Positions 25,200 to 37,600 of a stretch of 64,000 nucleotides of DNA are shown in pieces; within the stretch, counting starts at the first letter, position 1; every line of letters starts with the position of its first letter. The notes beneath the pieces were generated by a model that was given only the letters and a program-made list of their open reading frames with translations, was not told where the DNA came from and made no database searches. The translations under genes and the position numbers were made by a program. The stretch is from Phoronis australis (lineage: Eukaryota > Phoronida > Phoronidae): the NCBI GenBank assembly GCA_002633005.1, contig NMRA01000019.1:120039-184038 (forward strand), written 5' to 3'.

Positions 25200-25391
25200 T
25201 ACGTGAATTCGTTTTTCGTTTTTGGAAGCTATTTATACTGCGGTAATGCAGTCTTAAAAGGTTTCGTTTCAAACGTGATACGAGTAGACGAAAACGGTAA
25301 TGTTGACACTGCGACCACAAAATTGTTTTTAGTTACTGAGATACTCCAACATACGAGAGACCACAAATACATTCTACACATGGTCATCTAA
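25200..25391 (+). other. Unassigned coding-like open frame
   Basis: The frame reads GNAVLKGFVSNVIRVDENGN and continues to HKYILHMVI before TAA. The amino-acid composition is plausible for protein, but no family was recognised and no splice partner was found. Confidence 0.2.
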
Positions 25392-25399
25392 CTCCCTAC

Positions 25400-26740
25400 T
25401 CACTGTGTCAAGTTGGAAATATTCACTGCTTCCGCAAAACAGCGGTACAAAGCTCTTTATTGTGTGAACGTGAATTCTTCTCAGTTCATCAAACCTAAAC
25501 ATACAAAAGTTTAGGTACCCAGGAACTACCAAAATTCGGCAAACATACAATTCGTAGCTCTGAAGTACCCCGTGAATCTTAATAAATGTTCACATTTTCA
25601 AAAGCTCGAGCCCCCCATTTTTAGGCTTGGTAGGCGCATGCTTCTAACACAAGCAATGTTACAGACACTTTACTGATGTAACAAAATTGAAAGAGCTCTT
25701 AAAAAAGAAAAAGACCAAGCTGATGATGGAAATAATGTAGGGCCCACTACAAAATTAAGGAGATTGCCACTGTCAGTTATATTTAACAGTGCTCAAAGAA
25801 ATATACCGTATGTCTTGCCACCAACGTGAACCATTTGAAACAAATCAAATTCCATCACAGGGGAACTTCACAAATAAAAGAAAAGTTGAAAACCTATCCC
25901 AGTTCCAAACATTCAATTGTAAATAGGTCTACCTATTCTTAATTCGAAAAAGTGTCATTTATGGTAAATAATCTTTAGTTTAGGTAAAAAAAATATTCTG
26001 CTTGATAAATTTGTAGTAATTATAGCTGTCCCAATCTCAAAGGCACTGGCAGTAGTACTTTTACCTACATGTGAGTGATCAGCACTGCTTTTTATGAACT
26101 TCTAAGCCTATTTTCTGACCCTTTTATGTAAAAACATGAGCTGTTGAGAAATATAAAAATGCAAATATCGTCCATGTTCTGTAATTCATTATCTTGAAAA
26201 TTCAAATGTCCCTCAGATTTCAGTGTCTCACATTTTGGAGATTCTTGAATTGGAGAAGTTTTAGTGTAGGAAAATTTTGCTATCTAAAACAAAAAGCGTC
26301 AAAAGAAATTTCAGCTCTACGGTAAATAAGACGCTTTTCATTTTCACACAAAAACTATTGCCAAAATGTCCATTTCTCTATTTTCAAAGGCTGAACTACG
26401 GTATAAAGGATGATATAAAATTTTCTATGTCTTAAATTGGCAACTATCCCGTGCAATCAATGCCAGTAATGTTGCTCATTTTTCTTAATGTTTACTTTTG
26501 CTGAGCACTTGACAATTCAAAATAAAATTCCAATCGTTGACTATACTGTACCAAAGTGAACACCATTTTGGTTATCTGTTTCAGTAAAAAGGATTACTGT
26601 AACAAGGCTGAAGTGTTTAGGTCAAACGCTATTGAGGCTGACAAAAAAGTATTCCAGGTAGGGTGTAGGCTTGCAGAGATATTTTTAAACTTAGTTATTA
26701 AAGTTGGGATCAACATTATTTTGCGTTTCCAGGTCAACTC
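25400..26740. other. Intergenic sequence, nothing recognised
   Basis: AT-rich sequence with no recognisable protein, RNA or repeat feature. Confidence 0.4.
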
Positions 26741-27154
26741 ATGGAAGACATTGAATAGTTTGTATGCAAGCTGTACGGCGACTCGTCATCAACAGTTAAC
26801 AAAGCATGCTACAACATATTCAGGTTGAGATCTGTGATGGAATCACTTCTGCCTCCTAGTCATGATTGTTTGCTTTTACATGCCCAGTGTGCCATTCACA
26901 AACGAGCCTTGCAACAGCATGCCAGTGCACCATCTCCAGTTGGTAGCCGGTGACTTTTGGAGTAGGGTAATCTGAATTTCCACTGGATGACTCTGCCTTC
27001 AACCCCACAAAATATCAAGAAAAATGTTAATTGCAAATGTAAAAAGAGTGGTTGCAGTACAAAAGTGTGCTCTTGTTTGAAGTCGGGCGTGCCATGTTCA
27101 AAGTTGTGTGACTGTCAAGATTGTGAACACGGTGTCTCAAGAAACAACTTTTGA
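26741..27154 (+). pseudogene. C-terminal fragment with CXC (tesmin-like) cysteine motif
   Basis: From ATG 26741 the frame reads MEDIE, a TAG stop, FVCKLYGDSSSTVNKACYNI and SLLPPSHDCLLLHAQ. After a frameshift it continues NVNCKCKKSGCSTKVCSC and PCSKLCDCQDCEH, ending in TGA at 27152-27154. The YG...VN...R-x-x-(M/I)F, LPP...D.L..H and C-x-C-x-x-x-x-C-x-x-x-x-C-x-C series is typical of the C-terminus of the same uncharacterised multicopy family as 4270-5830. One stop and one frameshift make it a pseudogene. Confidence 0.6.
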
Positions 27155-27253
27155 TGACAATAATGATGAATGCAAACAATGGATTGGATGAACAAACATA
27201 AAAAGCATGTGAAAACTTTAAATTTGTAGCCTAATAGAAAATATTTACATTTT

Positions 27254-28128
27254 ATACCACAATATTAGCCTCAAATGGCAGATACACCCGTGTAATAACC
27301 CATAAAGTTATCTCACTAGTGAGATAACAATTTGGCGGGAAACCGAGGTCGGGGTCGAACCCGGGACCCTTATATTGCTGGTCGCCGACTTTACCACTAC
27401 ACCACGCAGCGACTGACGTCATCAAGAGTGAAAATAGAATACTTAAATGAGCACGCGCAATAATCGCACGTTCAACAAACCGCATTGTACTGTACTTATA
27501 CGCTACGAAAAATAAGACACATAATTTCCATAAAAATGATATCTTAATTCGGTGAAATTTTTCTCTCATGTCCTCTTACTTGTAAATCACCGATCTCTAC
27601 TTTAAATGCGAGTATCGTGTCGTCAGGATCTTTGACTTGAGAATTATAATCAGTTACCAGTGGTAACCTACTTTAGCAGACGATAATTTCCCGGTCGAAG
27701 CTTAGCGTGAAAAAAAACGTGTTTTAAGCTATAATAGTTGGTAAACCTTAATTTATAAATTCAATTTATTTCTATAATATTTAAGTTTTCAATTGGTGTT
27801 GAGTACAAGCATTATTTGACAAAAATAGCCGGGCTTTTCTTAAAAGGTCACGACCTCCGACCCCGGGCCTCTGACATAGAAAGTAGTTACAAAGCCGTGG
27901 AGAGTCAGAAAAGGTAAATCGATTCATTGCAATGTTTCTCGTTTAGTATGTGGTATAAATAGATTATTACATGTTCTCAGCCGTTATCCCCCTTATCTAG
28001 AGCCCTCGTGGATTTTGGAGAATTATCACCCTCGGGGCTAACGCCCCTCGGGCGATAATTCACCAAAATCCACTCGGGCTCTAGATAACGTGGGATAACG
28101 ACTTCGCCATGTAATAATCTATATTTAT
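27254..28128. mobile_element. 875-bp dispersed element, copy 1
   Basis: The block is repeated at 55454-56330 with roughly 90% identity judged by eye. It begins TTATACCACAATATTAG and ends CATGTAATAATCTATATTTATC. Near the left end the minus strand has TGGTGTAGTGG and GGGTTCGACCCC, resembling tRNA A and B boxes. The right end (about 27961-28121) is a near-perfect inverted repeat of two arms of about 80 bp with the core CCCTCGGGGCTAACGCCCCTCGGGC. No open frame is convincing. It may be a composite of a tRNA-derived SINE and a fold-back MITE. Confidence 0.75.
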
Positions 28129-28646
28129 CAAGTTCCAAATGGTTAACACTAGTATTGTTCTTCCGGTAGTTCAGAATATAATAGTATGTTTTCTGGCCAA
28201 CAGGATCGGCGTTGCTAAAACTTTTCTATTTGTCTTTTTTGAGCAATTGTCCACCTAATGTCATAATATTTATCACATTTTTGTCCAGTAACTTCAGATG
28301 AACAAAACCCAATCAAATTACCATTCAGTTTGGGTCTAGTGTTGTTGGTTTTTGAAGATTGGTTTTCTGTGCCAAATTTTACAAAAAGTCAGATTTTTGA
28401 GGTCAAATTTCTCGAAAACGTGCAAGTCAAACCTTGAAAACTTTTCAGATTCTTAAAGTATAGTACTTAATGACCTTAAAAACACCAAAATTATCTCGCC
28501 CCCACTGAAGTTATTTTCTAGGCTTCCTAGAGACGAATGGACTATGGCCTATGTCACTGATAGGACACGAAAAGGTTAGTCGACTGGTTCCAGTTCTGTT
28601 AGATGACACCAGCAGATATCATCGTGACAGTGGTGTCCGGGCAACA

Positions 28647-28713
28647 ATGTTCGTAATGAACAGATTTGTTGGAATCACTATCCTAGGTCTTGCAACGTAT
28701 TGTGCAGTCCAAG
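28647..28713 (+). CDS. Gene B exon 1, signal peptide
   Basis: The exon reads [20 protein letters not shown] and ends CAAG|GTATTG in phase 1, joining directly to the lectin exon. The product has a typical short secretory signal. The choice rests on signal character, donor and matching phase. Confidence 0.6.
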
Positions 28714-31593
28714 GTATTGTACAGTAATTACAAAGTTTGGCGCGATAACATCGTCTTAACCTGAACACCTTCGTTATTACTCAGTGCCTCATATCAACAA
28801 CATTTTCACGAACAAAATCGTATGTTCGTTCAAAAATGTATTTCGAGAATGTTTTCTGTTTTATCTAAGTTAACACCTAGCCGTGGAAGCGCGGCGGAAT
28901 CAGTTCGTGTCAGTCACGCAGTGCCGGCTTCACTTGAAATAAGTTTCCCTGGGAAATACGTTTCCTCTTGACCACGCATCACTTTTCTCTCCAAGGAGGA
29001 CGATGAATTGTCATCTGAGTTGTCAGTTTTTGCCTGCATCATTTACTGCAGTGATTTGTTCTTGAAACTAAATATAAGTTTTTAAATCTGGCGAATACCT
29101 AGGTCTGACCTACGCAATACATAGCCCCTATTAGTACTAGTTTAGCGTTGTGTGTCGGACCATACTTCGCAGTTGATGCAACTGCCTTGTTATGACCTAG
29201 CACTGATCCCTCGCTGACAAGAGACAATGGAGTAATCTGTCGATCTCTTTTTCGTTTATTTTTTCTCGAAATTGTATGTCACGTGATAGAATTGAGAATC
29301 TGACAGACCGCATCAATTGCTGCCTGTATTTGAAAATTACAGATGCCTTCATATTTAGGGGCTGTCTTTAATGAGGCCCGTTGATGGTATCCATGCGACC
29401 ACCATTTTGGTGATTATTTTATTGATAACTATTGCCGCTTAAAAAGAAATGGTCCAATGATGGAATCGATTGCAACTCTATTTTTCCTGCCCTGTGAAGT
29501 CACTAATTTTATGATAAGACAGGTCACTTCTTGGAGGGTCACACGATGGTACGGAATGAAGTGTCACTCTTTCATATTAATGACGCTTAGCCCTTCAAAT
29601 TAAGGTGCCCCTTTCATAGGGGCTCCTCTTTCTGAGGCGAAGAACACAAGAATCCAAATTCATCGAAAAAACACAAACACAAATTCGTAAAAAAGCACAG
29701 CGAATATCAAAACATTCGGCCCAAACAACCAAAACTGATTTTGTTGAAAAATCTAATTGGACAGAACGCAATCGAAAGAATGGAAGTTTGAATAAAGTGA
29801 AGATTACTATTTGTGAATTACAAAAAACGGTTTTATAACGATAAAATGTCAACACCTTTTCCCTTAGTATCTTAAGCATGGAATTTCTTTTGAAGATCGT
29901 TACTAGGAGTTTTTTGAACTCGCACATGACGAACAGATTTTGGGGTAAGATTTTTGATGACCGTGTATAAAGCACATGTGTAACGCATTAAGGTACTCAA
30001 GGTACTGCGCATATACTGGCAATCATAAACAACGAATTCATAAACTGTGATAGCTACCTCTGCACGTTTGTTAACAGGAATAAATTCGAAAAATTCCTCG
30101 GGGGGGACCCCAAACCCCGTGGGATACCCCGTCTCCCATGTTCCCCTACTATTTGTCCGTCAAGAATTTGCGAGCATGCCTTCGGGAAGTGCATAATATT
30201 CTGTTTCGATAAACAACAGATTCGTTGGTTTCTGATTTACGTGTTTAAGTATCTACGATATCGACTGATTCATACATGTAGATGATTTTTGACAATTAGT
30301 GAACTTAGCTGCGGGTTGAAGTTGGGAAAATCTTTATCATCCGATCTCCAGATAGCCAAGTACACGAGACGATTTTTGCCTATCTGAAATAACTCTCAAA
30401 GATATCGACGAAATTCGGTCAGTTCTACAGGGTGTCCAAAAATGTACTCACAATTAAAATGACAATAAATGCATTGTTTATTGACTTAGGGACAACATTC
30501 GTGTTTCTTAAAACTTATGTTAAAATTCACAAACAAGAGATCAAATGTGAATTTGCATTTTAATTCTAAAAGCATTTATATCAAATTGAACGTATTGCTC
30601 ATTAATTTGAGAAGACAAATTGTCTTTGAAATTCCTTCGTGTTTTTATTTTCCAATAATATTGCGCAATAGATTTTGTTCACAAAAACCGAGTAGTTTGT
30701 TTGACATTCTCACGCATACAGAGCACGTTATGCCTCACGCACCCACTTTCAAAACAGTAACCATACAGTAGACCCCGAAGCAGAATGTGATTCACAGCTC
30801 AGTTCACAGGAACTGAATTTCAGCTACGCCTACCGGCTTGTACTGAAGTGCAAGTACATTTTTAGGTCACCCTGTGCATCATTTTTCCTCAGCCAACAGA
30901 TACTGGGCTACCCGCGTTTTAACAAGAAATTTTGAAACAGCCTCAAATGCAGTCTATCATGATGAAATGATTCTTGACCTTAGGACCAGCGCAGACAGAT
31001 AGGTACAGGTACAAACTGATCTACCTGTCTCAAGCGAATCATAGCCGAGCTGCCCAGTGCCTAGCCCACATGTTGTTCGTGCAATTGTTATTTGCACACC
31101 TTCAGTTGGCGTGATGAGATGTCAAAGACATCACTTGAGGCAGACAACTCAGCTCCCAGATATTCGTCAGCGCTGGCCTTTAGACCTCATTTTCACTCTC
31201 CGTGAAATTTGGTTGAAATAAACTCTGATGGCTGCCTCCACAGGGTTTACCACAACCCATGGCGGGCGTGGGGATCAGAGGAGTGGGCGGAGGTGGCGGC
31301 AATAGGATGGGGACAAAAATTTCGAATTGGTTTGTGCCCCCCAATAGTGTTACCATCCTACGAGGCAATGCCACTAAAAGGTAACCAAGGATCTGCATTT
31401 TTAATAAAGGTAACATAAAAATGGTTGCCTTCCATTTAAGGTGAACAGGAGGTCGAAAACTGGAGGCCACACTGATAAGGAAGAACAAAAAATAGGAAAG
31501 ATAGACAAGGGACGGAAAGAAGAGAATTGAAATCCTGAAAAGCAATGTTTTGACCGTCATTCGACACAGCTGCTGGGTGTTTGTGTGCGTGCA

Positions 31594-31628
<35 letters not shown>

Positions 31629-34600
31629 ATGCCGACAGAGTTGCTGTGATAGCCTATTTAAACGATGTCCACTTCGAAACTTCATTCAATGCAGGGTTGG
31701 ATTGCGTGCAAACAAATCAAACAGAAGCGCAACTTTCGCCACACTGTTCTTCCCATCACGTGACCTTGCCATTTCTATGCTTTGGACGTCCTTCCTATTG
31801 GTCACTCTTTTCCATTTGAAGGTCCGTTCTTCCCAATTTGTTCGACTCTGTCCTTCCCGTCTATAGTCTGTTTCCCCATTTCATGAACAAGACTGACTAA
31901 CGAAATCAAATTGTGGATTTTCAGGTGAACTGCAAGTGACGCGACAACTGGGTGTTTACGGAAATTTCTCTAACATCTCCTGCGGGGACGATCACCGTAT
32001 TGTTGTGATGTCCTCTAACTACGTCGCCACATGCATCAACAAAACGTGCCAACTAAGCGAGCCACTTCCCTACAATAGATACCTGACCTTGATAACAAAG
32101 TGCAATGGACGATTCTTCTGTAAATATGGACCAATAGAAAGGGTGGATCTCCATGTGGCTCAGACTAAAACCAAGCCTTCAGATTTTCAAGAATTTTTTT
32201 TCACTTGCGTCCCAGGTAGGCTTATATGAGGATTTTATCTTTCCCTACGATTTCTGTTGATGAAAAAATAGGACGGAATTTCAATTCCCGTGACTTTTAA
32301 GTAATGTTTGCTCCATCGCAAACTGGCCATTTAATTGTAAAACGAATACGCGCTCTATTAATGCATTTTTTCCCTATTCGTTATATTCACAAAACGCAAT
32401 TTCATACCTAGCCAAGTAAATGTTTTACCTGTCTTGAATTTAATACATGGGCAAATATTAGAATATCGAGTTATCGTATGTATCAAATCCTCACAACCGA
32501 AATCTAAAACAAATGCAGTAGTTCAGAGCTTCATTTATTTAGCCGCTGCTTAGCTGTCAATTTTGAGTTATTCATAATCAAAGCGTTTTGTTTTAAAAAA
32601 ACAATACGCTTTCATCCAAGTTTGAATTTTTGCCGGATGCGCCTGCATCAGGTCACGGGGAGTGGGTGTACATAAGTTATTTTCGAATTCGAAATTTTAG
32701 GACTGGCCACCACGACAAACAAAGTCCGAAGCTTTTTCTTGAGCCGCTGTTGGTTCCGATGTTCTTGTTGGTAACGGAAATAGAATCCTATCACGACTAT
32801 TACGAGGCCGATTTTATGAAAGTAAAAGGCCGGATGTGATTTCGGTTTTTGGTCATCTTAACAGAGCGAAATTCAAGTCAAATTATACACCAATGAAACA
32901 ACAAACACGTTCTTCTGTAACTTTATGTTGTGTCCGTTTATTGTATTGTTCCAGATTTTATCTACTTCAATGAACCACAAAATACTGTACAGGTTACCGC
33001 TGGTTTTCTACAGACGAACAATTTTCATCCCAACGACAACACAGAAATCGACTTCATGTGCAAGCTGTCTTCAAATAGCGTGATCAAACTGTGGGTACTT
33101 GACTATGCAAATCTTGGTGGGCAAAACTGCGACGGACAAATTTGTGTTTGTCGTGATGATAAGGAGGGCGAGTGTAAGAATAAAAGTGTTTTTGTGATGA
33201 CTGGAGGTTTTATAGATTTGTCGAAACCAGACAACATGAGAAGTACAGTAGAGATGCCTGAGGCAACCATACAAAACAGTACAAGTGTCACTGCTAATGT
33301 CAACGTATCATGTCTACCACTAGCAACGACAACGCCACCTAGCTTCATCCTGGCGGTAGGCCTGCTCTTTGAAAGTAAGTTTCCATAACATCCTTTACGA
33401 AAAATTCCAATAGGATTTCCTATTGGATCCTATAGAATTTCCTATTATATCCTATGGGAATTCCTATTGGATCCTATAGGAAATTCAATAGGATCCTATA
33501 AGATTTCCTAAAGCATCCAATAGGAAATCCTATAGGTATCCTGAGGATATTCTATAAGAAACTCTGTAGGAATTCGTATAAGACTTTAATATATCCAGTA
33601 GACAGTTCAATAGGATTGTATAGGAAGTTCGATGGGATTCTATGAAGAAATTAACAAACATGTATTAAGACTCTATAGGAATCTTATAGAATCCTATAGA
33701 AATTCCTATAGGATCCTATAGTATCCTATTGAATATTTTCGTATGGGACTTCTCCATATTCAAACCCTCCCCTCACTCTGAAGAGCGCACCATATTTGCT
33801 CCTAGGGTAAAGCATTCCACAACGATGCGATTTCAATCTCCCAATACTCTTAGTAAAATAGTTAATGTTGTCTAGATTTTCTGCGTTTTACATCAATACT
33901 TGGCAGACAGAAATGTGATGCTGGGACGCGATGTTTACGTTGAAGGCTTGCATTTTTGTTTTGGTCTTGCAATTGCATCCCATTCAATGACTCCTCTTTT
34001 GACAACCGTGCGTTAAAATAGACGGGGCGCTTTCAAGAAAACTCATACTACTTTAGTTCCCGGAATCACGTGACCTGTTTCCCGCCAGATGTGCGTTTGA
34101 AATTGTGCTGAAGATTTCTCAGTTAATTCTCTTTATTTAAGTCTCGAGTTGTCTCATACTTCACCAGCGATGAGTGCTGACGAACCAAGAAAGGAATGCA
34201 AGCAAAGATAGCGCATCCTTAAACGACAGAGCAAAAAAAAACTGACTCAAACAACCCTTGACTTCCGTCAGGTTGACCCGCCCCTATGTGAATCGGACTC
34301 AAATGAGGACATTTCAAAGCTCGAAAAAGCACTGACTTCGCCCCAAGTTATTAAAACACTCCGTGATCGACTGTTCCAACGTGTCCTGGATGATATAAAG
34401 GCTTAGTACGAGTCAATCATTATCATTAACCAGAAAGACAAAGAAATTCAGTTCCTGAATGAGCAAGTCAACAATTTGTCAGCAAATCTAGACAACTTAG
34501 AGCAATAATCGCGACGTAATAATATAGTTATATATGGAGTCGATGAACCTGTAAATGAAAAACTTAAAAAAGCTTTGTTCTGTTTAACAATTATATTATT

Positions 34601-37600
34601 GTCGCTCTTTGTGAAACTAGTAATGTTACCAAAGACGACCTTGATAATGAACTAATCATTCCTCGTTACAGTGTAGCCTATCACAGTAACAGTGGCCGTG
34701 GCATCATCTTATTCACTAAAAACACGTCACCCACATTTAAATTATGTCCTAGCTTAACTTGTCCTCAGTTATGCAACTGCTGGATCGAAATTTATTTCGG
34801 TCAAAGAAAATTTTACTATGAGTTGTTTTATCGACCACTTTCTCAGTCATCAACTGAAAGAAAACTACTTCAAAACCCTAGCCGATCAGTTAGCGGACCT
34901 TAACCGCAATAGCGTTAGAATCACAAATGGTGATTTTAATGACCGAAACTCTACAAGGTACAATGATCATGACAATACGGCCGGATTACAATTGTTTGAT
35001 ATTTTATTGTCTAATGACTGCATACATACACAAAACGTACCGAGAGTGGAGTACATGAAGTAATATCCCACGAGACATTATTCCGCGTATCGACCGAGAC
35101 CGAATGTATTTATCCCGTGCGCTTCGAATTCCTAAGTTTCTTTAATTTTTTCGGCAGATTTTTCAAGTACTTCAACTGTCTGATATCCCGGCTAATCAAA
35201 CTGATGTCCGGAAGTATCTCAATGAAACTGACCCCAATAAGAATGATGGCACAGCTTTAATCACCAGCAAGATGATCAAAATGATTGCCACCAAAATTAC
35301 CATGCCCTTAACCAATCTGTTTAACAATAAAACTTCTTCAGCTAGGTATATATCCGTCTTCTTGGAAACATGGAATTATGGTCCCTATACATAAAAAACT
35401 CCCAAACTGAAATTTCAAATTATCGCCCAATAACTTTACGTCACATCCTATCCAAAATCTTCGTGAAGATCATTGCTCAAATTATTTTTCATTTCTCAAA
35501 CAAAACAACTTGATCTATCATCGTCAATTTGGGTTTTTGCGTGGACATGAGATTCATTCACATTTTGAGAAAGGCGAGAGTGTCAGGTCCATTTTTCTAG
35601 ATATAGCTCCTGCTTTCGACTTTGTCCCTCACGACCTTCTACTTCACAAACTTCGATCCTATGGCATTACTGGGAATCTTTTAAACATGATCACCTCACA
35701 TCTCTCCTTTCGTACATACAGTGTTCGTGTCGACAGCGTATTTTCGACTTTATCCCCTCCTGTATTTGTAAACGCAGGTGTACCGCAGGGTAGCGTATTG
35801 GGTCCTCTTCTCTTCTTGGTTTATATTAATGACCTTCCTGATAACCTGTCATGTAGCACATACCTTTATGCCGATGACACGGCGCTTTTTTACCCCTTCG
35901 TAGTGATTTGAGATCCTCCACCCCAATTCCTCTGTCGTTCAGTCAGGCATTCAGAAGGTCTACAGTTATGATGTGCATCAACAACTGGAATTCTCTTCCA
36001 GTCTCTGTTAAGGAAAGCAACTCTTTTACGAGTATAAAAATAATTTTAGAACTTTTTTCATAATTTTGATAACTCAACACCATTGAATCAATTCTCCCTT
36101 CCCTGCGATAACGAAACAGCATTGTACAGATCAAGATGTGGTCTTTTCCTCTACTCCAACAAGTTTAGGCACAACTTTAGTAATGTCTCTCCAAACTGTA
36201 AATGTGGTGACCATCACTCTTATCCTCATGTTTTATTCAAAAGTCCCCTCATCAAATACCTGAGAGACTCACTCTTTCGTACACTCAATGAAAACCAATC
36301 AATTGTAAAAGCTCTCAATTCTTGTAATAAAATTCCTACTAAAGTCACATTATTATTGAATGGTAGTCCTAACCTTGACCTTGTTCTAAGTGAATTCCTC
36401 CTAAGCAACGTTAGCAAATTTTTATGTGCCGTTTATAAATATTGTTGCTTCTGATTTCCATACATGAATCTGTACATGTTTTTGTTTTTATACGTTTGTA
36501 ATAGCATATCTAAACATTGGAATACTTATATTAGATACTACTTAAATGTATATACCTCTATACATATATTAGTTTCATTTATAAATTGTCTACAACTCAG
36601 ATATAATGCTTCGCAATTTCTGGCTTTGTCATTATTTCTTTGTATGTTCTGTGCATTCTTCAATAAAAATATATCACTTTAAAAAGTTCCCGGAACTTGT
36701 TGAGTTATACGCAGGGCGGATGCATCCTTCTGCTGCATCTGTTGCAGATTGTCACCCACCTTTACAGTTCAACATATCATATAACTTTTGTAATTACCGA
36801 TATCTGTAGCAGTTTAGTTTGTCATCATATATATGACCTTTTATCTCACCTACACGTGTTGTTACACTATAAACTAGCAACAGTATCGCTTTGCAGTTAC
36901 CGCATATAAATGTCCTCATTTTGCATTACTTATGTAGGTAAAAGTGAAACAAAAGTCTTCTGTCACTACAGTGCTGCACAGAAAACCACAGAGGGAGCCG
37001 TAAACCCTACCAGGTAATCATCCAGGGTTTGCAATAGCCTTCTAATTTTGGGAACTGCACGGCATAACACTTAACAACATGAAAGTACTTTGTCAGGCGT
37101 CTTATCAAAATATCAATCTGTTGTACCAATGCTACGAAATAGCAATCTTCTGTATTGATACTTTGATACTACAAAACTTGGACTATACTACAAAACTCGG
37201 ACAACACTACAAAAGTGCAGAAATAACAACACTGCAAACATTTTCTTTTGTAAAAACAACTTGGTGATCCAAGATTTGTACAAAGTTAATCTCTGTGTGG
37301 TGTGTCGTCCCCTTACGTGCAGATCGTGAACATTTTTTACAGTTTAAAATGTTCATTTTTCGAGTAGTCTTGCAGGACAAGTTTTGCATTCTATCACAAT
37401 TTTCTCAAGGTTGTATACATGCACCGTTTATAAAACGTAGTAGGGCCTATAGTTGTACTGAGAACTGCAAAGAGCTCGGAGAAAACTTGCTTCTGCCATG
37501 TCCACGAATTCATTGCCCCAGTTTCAATTTCACTATCAGAACTCCACATACAATACAGTTACCCTACATATTGTAAAGAATGACAAGAAAAACTTCCGTA

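Noticed and set aside
27340-27415. tRNA gene on the minus strand
   Set aside because: A and B boxes are present, but the T stem does not pair properly and the sequence is repeated within a larger element, so it is tRNA-derived rather than a tRNA gene.
27252-27569. Minus-strand open frame repeated at 55452-55685
   Set aside because: It is a translation of the tRNA-like part of a dispersed element, shared only because the repeat is shared.
31180-31560. 126-codon minus-strand frame with a proline run
   Set aside because: Low-complexity composition and location inside gene B intron 1; no motif seen.
33400-33735. CRISPR-like array
   Set aside because: Units are irregular, adjacent and without unique spacers, and the genome is eukaryotic; it is a minisatellite.
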